A DNA stretch of 64,000 bases from Phlegmacium glaucopus. Its lineage: Eukaryota > Basidiomycota > Agaricomycetes > Agaricales > Cortinariaceae. Each line of letters starts with the position of its first letter. Positions within the stretch are counted from its first letter, which is position 1. The notes beneath the pieces are model-generated. The model worked only from the letters and a program-made list of their open reading frames with translations, did not search any database and had not been told where the DNA came from. The stretch is taken from NCBI GenBank assembly GCA_015039465.1, contig MU130026.1, forward strand, positions 186,001 to 250,000, in the 5' to 3' direction. Of the stretch, positions 47,701 to 59,708 are shown piece by piece. Made by a program: the position numbers and the translations under genes.

Positions 47701-49359
47701 CTCATTTTTACCTGATGGTAGATACATATCTGGATCATCTGACAAAAAATTATGCATATGGAATATGTCTTCAGATGTTGCAGAAAAAATTCTCACAGAA
47801 GAAGTTGGTCCTATTACTTCCCTTGCCCTATCTGCTAATGGTAGCCATGCTGTATCTCAAACACAGGACAATGCCATTCATGTTTGGAATACAACAACAG
47901 GAGATCATGTGGCACAAGAGAAGCAGCACCAGGTTTATTCTCTTGCTTTGTCACCTGATAACAAATGTGTTTTACTTGGATTTTATGGTAATGTTGGTGT
48001 ATGGGATATCACTGAACCGATCTCCTTGAGAGAGACAGGAGAATCAGAAATCAAATCAATGGAGGGTCATTCAAGTGCAGTCACCACTCTTGCCTCCTCT
48101 CTTGATGGCAGATATTGTGCATCTGGTTCACATGATACAACTGTTCGAGTCTGGAATTTAAACACAAGTGAATGTGAAGCAGAACTAAAAGGACATTCTA
48201 GTGCAATTTCTTCAGTGTGTTTTTCTCCTGATGGCAATCATATTGTTTCTGGATCATATGACAATACACTTCGTATTTGGAATATAGCCACAGTAGAATT
48301 TGAAGTAGAGACAAAGTGGCATTCAGATTCAATCACTTGTCTTGTTTTTTCTCCTGATGGAAGTTCTGTTGTATCTGGATCAGCTGACAGTACCCTTCAT
48401 ATTTGGAATACAACAACAGGAAAGTCACAAGGAGAGTTAAAAGACCACACAGACTCAATAACTTGTATTGCTTTCTCTTCCAATGGAAGGTACATTGTAT
48501 CTGGTTCCTATGATACAACTGTTTGTATCTGGGAAACTGCAACAGGAACATGTAAAGCCAAACTGACAGGACATTCTGGTACAATCACCTGTGTTTGCTT
48601 TTCTCCTGATGCCAAGGAAATTGTCTCTGGATCTTATGATGAAACACTCTACATTTGGAATACATCAAGTAAGAAGAACATGGCCAAGTTAATAGAGCAT
48701 TCCAGCACAATCTCATGTGTTGTATTCTCCTCAGATGGAAAAACAATTGTATCTGGGTCATATGATGAAACTCTTTGTATTTGGGATGCAAGATCAGGAA
48801 AGCTTCTGAAGAGGCTTGCAGGACCATCAGACCAAATTACTTCAGTTGCCTTCTCAGCTGATGGTGTTCATATTGTATCTGGATCATACCATGGCATCCT
48901 CTGCATCTGGAATGTAGCCACAGCAGAATGTGAGGCATTTTTGAAGGGACATTCAGATAGGATTGCATCTGTTGTCTTTTCACCTGATAGTGTCTTTATT
49001 GTATCAACTTCAAATGATGAAACACTCTGTGTCTGGAACCGAATGACCAAAGACCATGAAGTGTTCAGTGAGAATGCTACATTACCAATGCATATATTAT
49101 CACATCTTCCACCATCCATGTGTCACTCAGTTAAAGCATATGACCAATGGATGTATCACAACAAACATCTTAAGTGTTGGATTCCACCATCATTCAGAAC
49201 ACCAACTTGTGTTCAATATTACAAATCAAAGATATGCTTTGGATTTGCATCAGGAATGGTTTTATTGCTGGAGGTAAGCTTTATAATTTTTATAAGAGAT
49301 ATTCCAAAACTTAGACAGAAACAGTGTCAACAGGACTGAGAAGAATATACTTGCTATAA
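44764..49359 (+). CDS. NACHT-WD40 protein (second fungal NLR-like gene)
   Basis: Six exons: 44764-45288, 45342-45431, 45500-45565, 45619-47148, 47201-49273, 49315-49359; phases consistent, 1442 aa. The N-terminal ~200 residues are Ser/Pro/Thr-rich and apparently disordered. Then the segment LLDKLPLRAQFAEYDADSPA that often precedes the fungal NACHT, P-loop GMAGTGKTTI (about 283), VIIIDALDEC (Walker B) and FFITSRPEQKI. The 52-bp intron at 47149-47200 joins LEKWAL to GKPSLKNIIMDARYFV. About 13 WD40 repeats follow from residue 811, visibly more diverged from each other than in the gene at 11762. The start could also be ATG 44698; 44764 has a better context (ccaagATG). The last intron (41 bp) is short and uncertain; without it the frame ends at 49339. 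Presumed signal-sensing STAND ATPase. Confidence 0.87.
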
Positions 49360-49880
49360 TTGGAACTGATGATACTGAATGTATTGTATTATTGTAAACA
49401 GTAAAACCACAAGTTATTAGTCTCCATCACTATAAATTATGATTGACCAAGACACACCAGATTGACTAATTTTTCATATATTAACTAATAGACTATCTGC
49501 ACTGTGCAGCCTGCAGACTACATTTGAGGGAATATATTATTTTTGACTCATCAGGCAGACATGAAGAACACATTGGTCTGTATTATGTAAGAGGCCTTGA
49601 TTGTCCTTTAGGATGCCAAGCTACACCATCTACAATTTGCATGTGGCATCTATTCAACATTGTCCATACCTTCCTAGAAAATGTAGATACAATTTTTTTG
49701 GTTCCTTGGATGAAGAGTGGAATTGTGATTTTGACATGTGGCAATGTGGAAAGTCAACTAGTCATTGACACCCATTGATAAGTTCTGAGCCTTGCTGGAG
49801 TCAGCTGGACTAATCTTACTAAGTATGTATAAATTATCATCTTCAGATAAATAGGGAATGATGGCCTTCTAAGCCTCTTT
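49360..49880. other. Intergenic between the NACHT-WD40 and coilin-like genes
   Basis: AT-rich; one 84-aa open frame (49524-49778) with no recognisable domain. Promoter of the next gene lies here. Confidence 0.45.
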
Positions 49881-52134
49881 ATGAGTAGTCCTCAGATATC
49901 ACCAGCAGCTGCTTATGATGCTCCAGAAAAGGATGTACATGACACATTGAACCTGCGCAGTGCACCGATAGTAAGTGGTCACATGCCGACCGTCCGCACG
50001 GATGTGGAATGCTGGAAGCCTGGAACGTCCTCCATGCGCCTGCGTATTCAAACTTACAACCCTCTCCCAGACATAAAGGCTTGGTTTATTCCAGATGTAC
50101 ATAATGTACCAGCGTCAATCTATGACCTCAAAGAAACGCTATGTCAAAGTTTTCAAGTCTTAAAAGCCCGGAAATTCACTGGCAAGGACCTTATCCTCCT
50201 GTTGGACGACTTTGAACTCTTGAATGACAGCCCATTCAGTGCTGTAAGAGATGGTGATCTTCTTTGTGTCAAACTATCACCTTTAGCACAGGTAGAAGAC
50301 ATCAAAATGGAAATAAAACAAGGTAAACTTTTCTTTGCGTCCTTGTTTAATCTGACACGCCTACTTCTAAATAGCTGTAGGTGAATCAAATACAACGCGC
50401 CAACAAAAGCGTAAAAGGTCACCAAGTCTATTACCGATTCCAGGTCCATCTGTCCGAGTACCAACAGTATCACCGTCCTTGAAACGGAACGCAATCAAAT
50501 TCTCCAAGCCCCCTGAAGAGAGTGACCTTGAATCGGATACATCTTGCTCTGCATCTTCTTCATCTTCCTCTTCCTCTTCCTCGTCTTCCTCTTCCTCCTC
50601 TAGTTCGTCAACATCATCTTCCTCCTCATCATCGACAACTGCCTCATCGCCTCCGAAACCTTCAACTTCCAAGCCAACAAAGCAACCCATAGATAACATA
50701 ACAGCACCTAACTCTGCATCACAAGTGTAGGTTCTTCATTTTACGACATGAGAGTCATCTGAAATGTTCCCAAGAATCCCACTAGTTCCTCCTGGCCTCG
50801 GCAAGCCTTCAACTCATTCCCGAAATAAAAGACGCCGACTAAAAAAATGCTACGACAAAGAAGTGATGTCTACTACGTTGTCGGTTGATATCCCTGGGCC
50901 ACCGAAGGGTAGTTCCCACACCAATAAACTTCCTCTCGGTCAACGAAAGCCTGGGCCTGGGTTATCCAACTACCCGCCTGCTAAACTACCCACTCAATTG
51001 CCCTCTAATATCTTAGATAGTTCTTCTCCGTTCTACCGCGAAGGACCAGCTTCTGACGTCGCGCCTGCTCATAACAACGGTTTTGAAATGGATACCCAAG
51101 ATATCTCTGGCATTTTACTTAGCGGCATGGATCCTAAGCGTTCGCCAAACGAAGGCACTTCAGACTCATATATGCCCACAAACCAGCTGATGATGGGCTC
51201 TCTGCGCAATAAAAACAAAAGAAAAGGATTCAAGCAGTCTATGGCCAATCCCATACCTCAAAAAATAATTTTTACAGCCAACACGACGGGGTCAGGAACG
51301 CAACAGTCATCCTCAACTGCTCAAGATATGTTGGTAAATGAACCTTTGACACCCTTCGGTATAATCCAGCATCGCGTGATCCCTCCATCTGAGATTCAAG
51401 AACTCGGCCAACTACCTTCCAACATGTTCGTTACTAGTGTGGATGTAGAAAGCGAGAGGTGGAACGAATATCCGCCGTTTCCAAAAAAAAAAGGCAAAAA
51501 GAAGAAAGCCTTAAACGGAGGTCGTCACCCCGACACCACCGATTGGCACGATTCATCGCAAATGGAGGGTGTAACTTCTGATGTCAGGGAAAATGGACAA
51601 TTCGATGATCCCGATGATGGTCCTGTTACTTTGCCTTATTTCGACACCAACACCAATCAAGCACCATCAGCACGCACGGTTTCAGAAGCTTCGACTCCAT
51701 TTGACTGGGATCAAGCGGAAAGGCTTTGGAAGGAGTGCGCAGTTTTGGAGAAATTGGAGCAGCTGGTGGTAGGATGCTTGGTTGGGTGGAAGGTCTGTAA
51801 CTGTGTTTCTTTTTTTTAGTACATGAAATCTGACCTTCATCGTAACGGTTATGAACAGGGTCTCGCAATAAACCCCCAGACCTTCTCGCCAGAGATATTA
51901 TTGACAGTCGCGCGTGTGGTCAATATATGCCAAGGATCAGCATCTGACATTGCTAACAGCTCACAAGCCATCGTCATTCAGTATCTGCGACGCCCAGGGA
52001 CAGGTCGAGCTGCGCTGGCTTTTGGTTTGAGCAGTGCTGCTGGATTCGACGACGAAGAGCAGGTCGAGGAAGATGAAGAAACGATCGAATGGACGGACTT
52101 CTTGGAAAAGCAATGGCGACTGATAAAACTATAG
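49881..52134 (+). CDS. Coilin-like protein
   Basis: Four exons: 49881-50322, 50375-50726, 50775-51792, 51859-52134; 695 aa. The N-terminal part resembles the coilin self-association domain (RLRIQTYNPLPDIKAWFIPD, SIYDLKETLCQSFQVL, LILLLDDFELLNDSPFSAVR, ending DGDLLCVKLSP). The middle is low complexity with a Ser tract of about 40 residues. The C-terminal ~150 residues could be the atypical Tudor-like domain of coilins (WKGLAINPQTFSPEILLTVA) and end in an acidic stretch. Coilin scaffolds Cajal bodies for snRNP maturation. The last intron has two in-frame options: GTCTGT at 51793 to 51858 (chosen, keeps WKGLAINP) or GTAGGA upstream to the AG at 51820. The family call rests on the ends only. Confidence 0.62.
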
Positions 52135-52433
52135 GTTTCAATCAGGTGTATTGCTGCATCTGTGGCCGACATTAAAAAATGCCAAGGTGTAGATATGTAT
52201 GTTTTGCTCGTAAAAAAAATATCTACAATAAGTTAGCGATGCTAGAGTTTACTGAAGTGGGGTTGTGTGGCGAGCTGTTTCTGTAATCAACTACTCTACT
52301 TTTGGCAAATGCAGCTCTACTATTTATACAAATGAAGCAAAGAATATATGATATAATACACGTTAAAGGAACAATGGCGAGCCGTTAGGTTGTTTGTCCA
52401 GTGGGATTAGTATAACGAATAAGTCGACGATGA
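52135..52433. other. Short convergent intergenic region
   Basis: 3' ends of the coilin-like gene (+) and the PPR gene (-) face each other across about 300 bp. Nothing else seen. Confidence 0.5.
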
Positions 52434-55400
52434 TTAAGAATGTAGGGGCAGAGGTTCTATTGGTGGTAAGGAGTGGTCCGTCATGACCCCACTGATTCGG
52501 TTATACACCGCCTCCGGGTATTGTCTGCCACGACAAGACGATCAATGAACAAAAAAATCCTACAGGAAAAAGTCAGAGCCACATACCTCGCTTTAATCCG
52601 TCTAAGCAGAGCTGATGCAGCATCAATATTTCCTACACCTAGTTCTGCCCGTACCATTACTTCCCATGTTGACGGCTATTAAAGGCAACAGCAGTTTGAA
52701 TTAAATCAAGTTTTTAAAAAGAGTAATTAAACGTACTTCACGATAAACAACATCCATGACGCGAACATCTGGCCAAACTGCGGGATGGTGAGGCGCATGG
52801 TTACTAGGTGCAGCCATGCCACTAGGTGGATCACGGAGAGATTCAAAGATCGATCTGGCCTGGTCCAAATCACCCACATTCGCATAACCTTTGATCAAGA
52901 AGTTGGCAATGTACGCCGTCATATGTACGCCCGCCTCGTTCATCTTTGAAACATAGATAGGAAGGAGATCTGTCCGTCTGTGGGCAATAAGAACATTGAT
53001 GACTGCTTCGAATATAATCGCGTCCAATGGGGGAGCATTGGGATAATCTGGAATGGACTGGAATACAGCGATGGCTTTGTCGAAATCCTTAGCAACACAT
53101 CCGTACGCGTTGATGAGTGAGGAGAAATGACCACTGTTTAACCCAACCTCGGGGTTTGCTTGAAGATCCTCGAAAACCTTTTCCATGGCTGGCAGATCTA
53201 CTGGTTCCAAGCAGCCATAAGTATCCATGAGCAGCTGCATGCGATAAGTAACATGACAAAAAAGAAGTCAAGGCAAATCGATGTACCTTGTACGTATAAG
53301 CCGAGGGTTCAACACCAGCTTTCAAAAGCTCGTTGTAATAGTATAACGAACTTGTCCGATTGGGTTTTGTTGTAGTGAAAAGTTGCATCATCGTATTGTA
53401 AGGTGGAACACGAGGCTTAAAAACTCGCGCCCGAGTCATCTCTGAGAAAAGGCTTTCCGCCAACTGCACATCACCGACTCTCGCACAGGCGCCAATGACT
53501 GCTGAGTAGGTGATAGAAGAAGGTAAACAACCGTTCGCCTTCATTTGCTGGAATAGTTCCAGGGCATAATCCGCCTTGCGTGCCTTGGCCAGTTTGGAGA
53601 TGATATTATTGTAGAGGTAGAGATTGGGCCTAACTCCCCGTTCAAGAGCTTCTTGGAAAAGTGCTATTGCGCCAGAAGTATCATCCGTCGTATCTTTCAC
53701 GTACTGGATTAATACTCCGTAAGCGTCTGAAGAAGGCGCGTGACCTTGGTCCAAAATTCGTAGGCGATGAACATGGGCAGCATCGATGTTGCCAGAATGA
53801 CCCAAGGCTATAATCATACTATTCTCGAGAGTAACCCAGGCCTGCAGTTGTCGATCAGGTGAAACGCTTTGCAATACAGCCTGCCCGACTGTGTATAGCT
53901 CGCGAACTTTATCCAGATCCAGGTTCCGCCCACATGCCTGGATGAGATAAGCGAGGACGGCAGGATCAGGTGCTTGTTGTTTGATCAGATCCTGCTTGAG
54001 CAAGCCATAAGCTTTATCCATTCGTTCACGTGGAGAGCTGACCCCTCTAGATCTAAGGATTGAGTCGAGTGCCTCGGAAAGGGCCGGGTTTAGCATGAGG
54101 GGAGGGAATTCTGGGATAGGAGTTTGTGTCGTTGTTATCTGCATGATGGGGTCGGACTCCTGGGTCAATGCACTCTCTAGGGCAGAATACTTTAACTTGT
54201 CGAGAAGTTTAATGGCTTCAAGGTAGGAAGGACCCAGGTGAGAAAAAAGAACTTGACATCCAGCGTCACCCAGTTTGGCTTGTAGAAGCTCAATGGTGCG
54301 TTTGCCGAGATCTACGTCGAGGTCGCTGAATGACAAGCCCTGGTGAACCATGTCCTCAAGGAGAGATGCAACACCGTTAAATGCGTATCGTGGTACAACG
54401 TATAGCTCGTCGGTTCCTGCTAGAGCGGCTGATTCCATCTCAACCGCGCAGCCTAGAAGAAGGTTCCAATCGTATAACATAAGCTGCCTATAGTCAATGG
54501 AGCATATGAAACGGGCGCATCCATAGGAATGCAGATACCAGGGGGCGAAGTCGAGAGTAATTCTCAAACCTAACCTGGAGTGAAGTTGTACTATGATGGA
54601 TGCAGCGCGGAAATCAAGAAGATCGCCTTTGCCATTTTTTGCAGAGGTTGATATCCGCTCTGTGACATGATTCAAGTTGTGTTGCATCTCCTGCAGAACC
54701 CGGGGAGAAGGGGATGAGTTGGTCTCATACTCTGTAGCAAACCACTTCCTCATGAGCTCAGCACCAGTGAGGAATTGTCCCCTGTCCACGAACCCTTCAG
54801 CAAGAGAAGCGATCAACCTGAAGTTTTCCGGAATGTATACTTTAGACGACGGCGCTGTTATGTCTTCCAAGATGAATTGCAGGACCTTGAGAGCGGATTC
54901 GTCATCCAGATGCTTGAGATTCTCCAAGTTGGCAGAATAGACAATCAGTTGGTCGACGGGTCGCCATTCGACACGATCCTGAGCTGCAGTGCTCTTCATC
55001 ACCTGGTAAAGCCTGTTGAGATCGTCGACTTTTCCATTCTTTGCAAGGCCATCTAACATCACATGCCATCCAAGACTGTCGGGGCGCATTGGTGCACCAT
55101 CTAAACCTTCGAAAGGGTTTGCCGCCGCCTCTTTTTGAGCTAACAACCGATCGAACCAAGTTAATGCACTGGAAATGTCGCCACTCTGGACAAACCCAGT
55201 AATTACGGCGGTAAACGTTGAAGGAGTAACGATGGGTGTATCCTTTGGTCCGAATTGGTTCCCAGCGGTCGAAGCCAGCATACGCCCAAGAAGCTCAACG
55301 GCCTTGTCTGGCATGCCTGCGCGGAAATAAGTCTCGATCATCGTATTCCAAACTTTGACCTGTTCACGCCGATTGCTGTGTAGATAGTTGGCTGTGAATA

Positions 55401-56873
55401 AGGGGTACAATTTTTCCATAGGTCGACTCTTTAGGAACTCTTTGAAAATTTCTTCGGCATGTTGTGCCATTTTTGCATTGGAGAAGGTCAAGATCATGTA
55501 TCGATACACCGGATAATCGATCGTTTTGTCCTTGCGTTCCATTTGAGCAAAGATATGGATGGCAGCGTCGACGTTACAGTGAAAGGCGCATGATCGTATG
55601 AGAGTGGCGAAGGCACCCTTAGAGAGGCTATTTACTCCATTGATTGCTAAAACGCTCTCGAATAACGACATGGCAGAACCAAAATTGTCCTCCGTCCTGA
55701 GTTTCTCTAATCTGGTTTCGGTCAAGGTACTATTGGTGGATTCCAGGCGGCCAAGAAGGGGTCTGTTCTTCAACCTCAATTCGAGGGCCATAATTGCATG
55801 ATGCACCTCAAAGTCACGGGCAGTGAGAGCCATAATTAGAGTTTCATATGTCTCGATATTTGGTACCACAGATGCATCCAGCATATCGTTGTAAAGGCGA
55901 ACTATATTTGTCAATGGTTCACCAGACCGTCGAGTTCGTAACAGGGCACGCAAACCTGCGTTAAACTGCTCCAGCCTCGGAGGCACGGGTTCTTGAAGCA
56001 TTTTCTGCACAGTGTCTGCGACGAAAGACGCTGAGTCCTCCCTCTCGCATGAAGCAAATTTGGTAACGTATTTATCTGTTGTTGGAGAGTTTTTGGGAGT
56101 CGGAGGTGGCGTTACCGTTTGTACTGTAGCAGGATCTGTAAATGTGGATGTCGGTTCGTCTACGGGAGGGGTAAAGGTTGCTGTAGCTGGCTCTTCGGGG
56201 GTGTGGTCACGTTCGGGAGGAGGAGTTGGTAATGGGACAGGCGGCGTCAACACATTCAGGAGTGGACTAAGAGGCGCAGAAGTTGAATTGCGACGAACAA
56301 GGAGCGGGCGTGACACGGAGTCCACAGGATCGACAGCCTCAGCTAGTAGTCTTTCCTTCGCTGAAGCCAGCGTCTCGACGGGTGCAAATACATGCCGTGA
56401 GCGAGCGTGAAGCTGTACAGTCTTGAGCACACCCATTTTCTCCCCTCGCTCGTTACGACCAGCACCGCTCAAAGAAACGCTGGAACTACGCATGCGATGC
56501 CTTTTCTGGTTTGTTGGTAGGACAGGTCTCCTCGGACAATACTCTTCAGTATCATCACTTTGAACAAAGTTTCCGTCGTGAGTGGTAATGATATTAGCTT
56601 GAGTCACTGCACGACCTGCGCTCTAAAAAAAAATGAAAAAGATCAGATAACATGTAAAAATCGCGAATAAAACTTGAGTACATTGTAACCAGCATGAAAG
56701 CGACTCCCAGTGTTAAATTTTGAACCACCAGGGCCTGGACCGTTCCCCCAACTTGGGCCTGAGCCCGAAGATGGACCAGAAGACTGTAGATGGAGAACAT
56801 TCCTAATGGTATGTGTCTGATTCTGGACAGCTGCTGCTGCACGAGTTGTACTATGAAGAATATGAGGCAGCAT
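52434..56873 (-). CDS. Mitochondrial pentatricopeptide repeat (PPR) protein
   Basis: Five exons: 56873-56682, 56622-53287, 53234-52737, 52675-52587, 52524-52434; introns 52-62 bp, phases consistent, 1401 aa. The start MLPHILHSTTRAAAAVQNQ is basic and hydroxylated without acids, as in a mitochondrial presequence. A Ser/Thr/Pro-rich linker follows. Then comes a large array of helical 35-residue PPR units, for example VWNTMIETYFRAGMPDKAVE, TFTAVITGFVQSGDISSALT, YNNIISKLAKARKADYALEL, TYSAVIGACARVGDVQLAES and AYIANFLIKGYANVGDLDQA. PPR proteins bind organelle RNA and act in its processing, stability or translation. The target transcript cannot be told. It resembles the large fungal PPR proteins of the yeast Cya5/Aep3 type only in general plan. 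The last two short exons were placed by reading frame. Confidence 0.88.
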
Positions 56874-58258
56874 GATCAGGTCCTAATTGTGACCGGGAAC
56901 CTTGCCCAGGACTATAGTATACAGAAGACCTGCCGACAGAATTCGTGGTCAATCGTAGTTATTTTTTTCACAGTCACAGTCACACATCGGGTGGCACCGG
57001 AGACTTGACTCACATTCCCGACTCCGTACGACGAGGGCTATGCTTCGATCCCGAATCCCAAACTCTGCCTACAATATCTCTACTTCAGACATACTACAGC
57101 ATGGAACATACCCATCGCTGCATTGGCCTTGTCTTTTTTGGAGCGGTATGAACTACTTAAGTATGCTTTACAGACGGCCCCCATATTGCTCGGCCGACGG
57201 GAGATGTTGGGTTTGAGGTCGCCTTTGCGGTTTCCGTTCCGTTCCGCTGGGCTATGGCCAAGTCATGGCATGCTGTCCGAGCCACCTTTCTAAGCTTACT
57301 CAGTTGGAGTTGTTCAACCTATTGCAATAAATCATAATCTATAAATTGATTTCGATCACCAGAACTGTTGGCAGCCCTACAACGGCATGCTGGAGCATTG
57401 GGGACAGGATCAAAAAAAGAGGGTTGATAGTGAACTTGAGGTGAATCCATTTCTAATGCAATGATTGATAGCGCATCTATCATCAACTCCGCTTCGATCT
57501 AGACCACTTATGAAGAGGTAATTTTATTTCTAGGCGACTCTGCTGGTACGATTTTGTGCTAATAATTTTATTCAGATGGTGGTTAAACTTGAATGCGAGG
57601 GCGGTGTTGTCAGTTAGCGTGTGTCAAAATCTAGCTCTTTTTATGACAACTATGTTACCTGGAAAGCATTCCAAAAGAGTGAAGAAAGTCCTGCCTAAAC
57701 AAGAAGCAGCTGGGATTGTGTGTGGTGACAGATCCAAAGGAGTGTCGCTAGTTGCAGGAGTACATATACAGTTCGACACGGATTGGAGTGTCCCGACGGT
57801 AAGTTGTAACTGCCTCATTCTGCCCAAGTCGTAAATAATTTAGAGGCCGTTTCCAGAAGATTTCATTTCCATAATCATTACATCGCCGTCGTCCTCGTTT
57901 AACTCGAATCGACTTTCCCAAAACAGACATGAGTTTTGAGAGTCCGAGTCGCCGGTAATCACGGATCAGCAGCGCATCACGAAGGTGGCGTTCTCCTCGT
58001 AAAGAAACACGAAGACGGTATCCTAATCTCTATTGTTATGCTTCTTACTTCTCCAATACTGCATCGCTCACTGTGTGGTGGTAACCTTGTATGAAATATA
58101 CTCGTAGACGTAGGCTTGTTGGATGATGCGTACAAATACCCAGTCAGGTACGCTACAAGCCTCAGACACCCTAAGCTATCCTTCATCGGTGTGAGTGTAT
58201 TGATTCCACCTTGCTGATATTGATTAACACAAGAAATCTTGAACAGCCGACAAATACT
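56874..58258. other. Intergenic, no gene recognised
   Basis: Promoter side of the PPR gene, then non-coding. One open frame at 57556-57834 (+, 92 aa; AAGIVCGDRSKGVSLVAGVH) has no known domain and no clear exon partners. Confidence 0.4.
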
Positions 58259-58791
58259 ATGCTTCCTTTCCTGTTATTAGGCGCCGTCGGTCTGCTCGCC
58301 GGCTATTCTGTTGTCAGGGAAAGCGTAGATATCCAATTCAGCGAGGAAATGGCTGTCAATACATTCTTGAACCACCCAGGCGTCCAGACTACCCTTATCG
58401 ACCTCTCATCGAACGCAAAGAGGCTGGTGTCGGATGTCGGCCATCTCATGGAGGGGGCTATTTAGACTTGCAGATGATCTGAGGGTGGAAGTCAAAGAGT
58501 TTGGTCAAGATCGGCGTCGAGTTGTAGACACACACCTCAGAGCAACAGAGAGTGTGGTATCCAACACTAGTCGCCTCACTGATGCGCTCTGCTTCACGCT
58601 CTTCTTGCGTCGCTGCCATTGTGGTTTTGCTCGGAGTTCTGTGGGCTCACAAGTTGTTCGACCAATTATTTCAGACCCAGGCCAAAAGAACCAAAGGTAA
58701 ATACCTTTTTTCCCCCTCTCCCAAGACTGACGACATGGATCCGCATATTACAGACAAGAATTATGCTAAAATTCACTCCCATAACCCATAA
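58259..58791 (+). pseudogene. Small membrane protein gene split by two frame changes
   Basis: Starts MLPFLLLGAVGLLAGYSVVR (a signal or anchor segment). It continues NAKRLVSDVGHLMEGA in frame 1, then FRLADDLRVEVKEFGQDRRR in frame 2, then SSCVAAIVVLLGVLWAHKLF (second membrane segment) in frame 3. No GT-AG intron of reasonable size explains the two shifts near 58455 and 58590. A canonical 66-bp intron candidate sits near the end (GTAAATACC...ATTACAG). Probably a decayed gene, or two indel errors in the assembly. Family not recognised. Confidence 0.45.
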
Positions 58792-59068
58792 GGCATAATC
58801 CATCCGAAGCTAGGCCCGGTAGATACTATGCGTCACCGACAGAAATATTTCGTAGTTATACTGGAGTTTATATACATATATGCCGCTGATGTGGCACCAT
58901 TGTACTATGGAAAAGGTAACTACAGTAACTACAGTTTAACAATGATAACAAGAAAGAAAGACGAGACAAATGTACTAGTGCAATAAAGGAAATGTGCCCT
59001 GGCCACCTGAATACTTGAAGCCCGAGACTCCAGAGCTTGGATCTCCTTTGCTATTCTAACAACAGCCC

Positions 59069-59708
59069 TCACAGACAAGTCGAGACAAGCATAAAAAAGT
59101 ATAAGAAGAAACCTTGACATTGATAACTTGCCAATAAACCTATTCCAAAACAAAAAAAATACCAAGGCTTCATAACACTCATTGGAAGTGCTCCACTAAT
59201 AGGATTGGGAACGATGAAGTATCCTTCTTGGCAGCAATAAAAATTCAGGCCACCATTTCCACATTGGGTCTGCCCAACCGTCGTGTAGCCAATCTTACAC
59301 GTTGTTGAGTTGCAGAAGTTCTGCTGCCAAAAACAATTTCCCAGCGTTGGAACCGGAGCAGCAAGAGTGGTCGTGGTTGTAGGCGTGATTGTAGCGATAA
59401 CAGTGGTCGTCAGAGTTTCGGTTATAGGCTCAGGTGCCGTTTCGATTTGCTTGTTCAGTACCGACGTCCTCCACCCTGCTATCGATACACCCACTATCGC
59501 CCCGGTAATGATAACAAAAAGTAGAAAGATGATTATTCCATCTTTGGTGCGGTGGAATGGTTCGAAAGGACGCTGCAAGTGCTGAGGACACGGTAGAATG
59601 ATATTAGTAGTAGGTCCAAAGTTAATGGATTCTAATCTCCCAGCTTACTGTAGAGGTATTCTTATCCAAATCTAGGCCATCAACGTTAGGCGGTTCACCC
59701 GAATGCAT
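59069..59708 (-). CDS. Type II membrane protein with Thr-rich stalk and Cys-rich domain, copy 1
   Basis: Two exons: 59708-59649 and 59581-59069, intron 67 bp; 190 aa. A short cytoplasmic N-terminus (PPNVDGLDLDKNT, QRPFEPFHRTKDG), a membrane segment (IIIFLLFVIITGAIVGVSIA), a Thr-rich stalk (TTTVIATITPTTTTTLAAP), then a domain with about nine Cys (CFWQQNFC, CKIGYTTVGQTQC, YCCQEGYF). I do not recognise the family. A second copy at 63078-63717 has the same structure and length. The 3' end is unsure: in both copies another frame stays open through the following ~240 bp (ending near 58929) with a hydrophobic C-terminus, so a further intron may exist. Confidence 0.6.

Noticed and set aside
47228..49339. 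A second free-standing WD40 gene overlapping the NACHT frame
   Set aside because: A 52-bp intron (47149-47200) fuses the two frames into one NACHT-WD40 protein.
53160..56410. Plus-strand open frames inside the PPR gene
   Set aside because: Antisense shadows of a long, well-supported coding exon.
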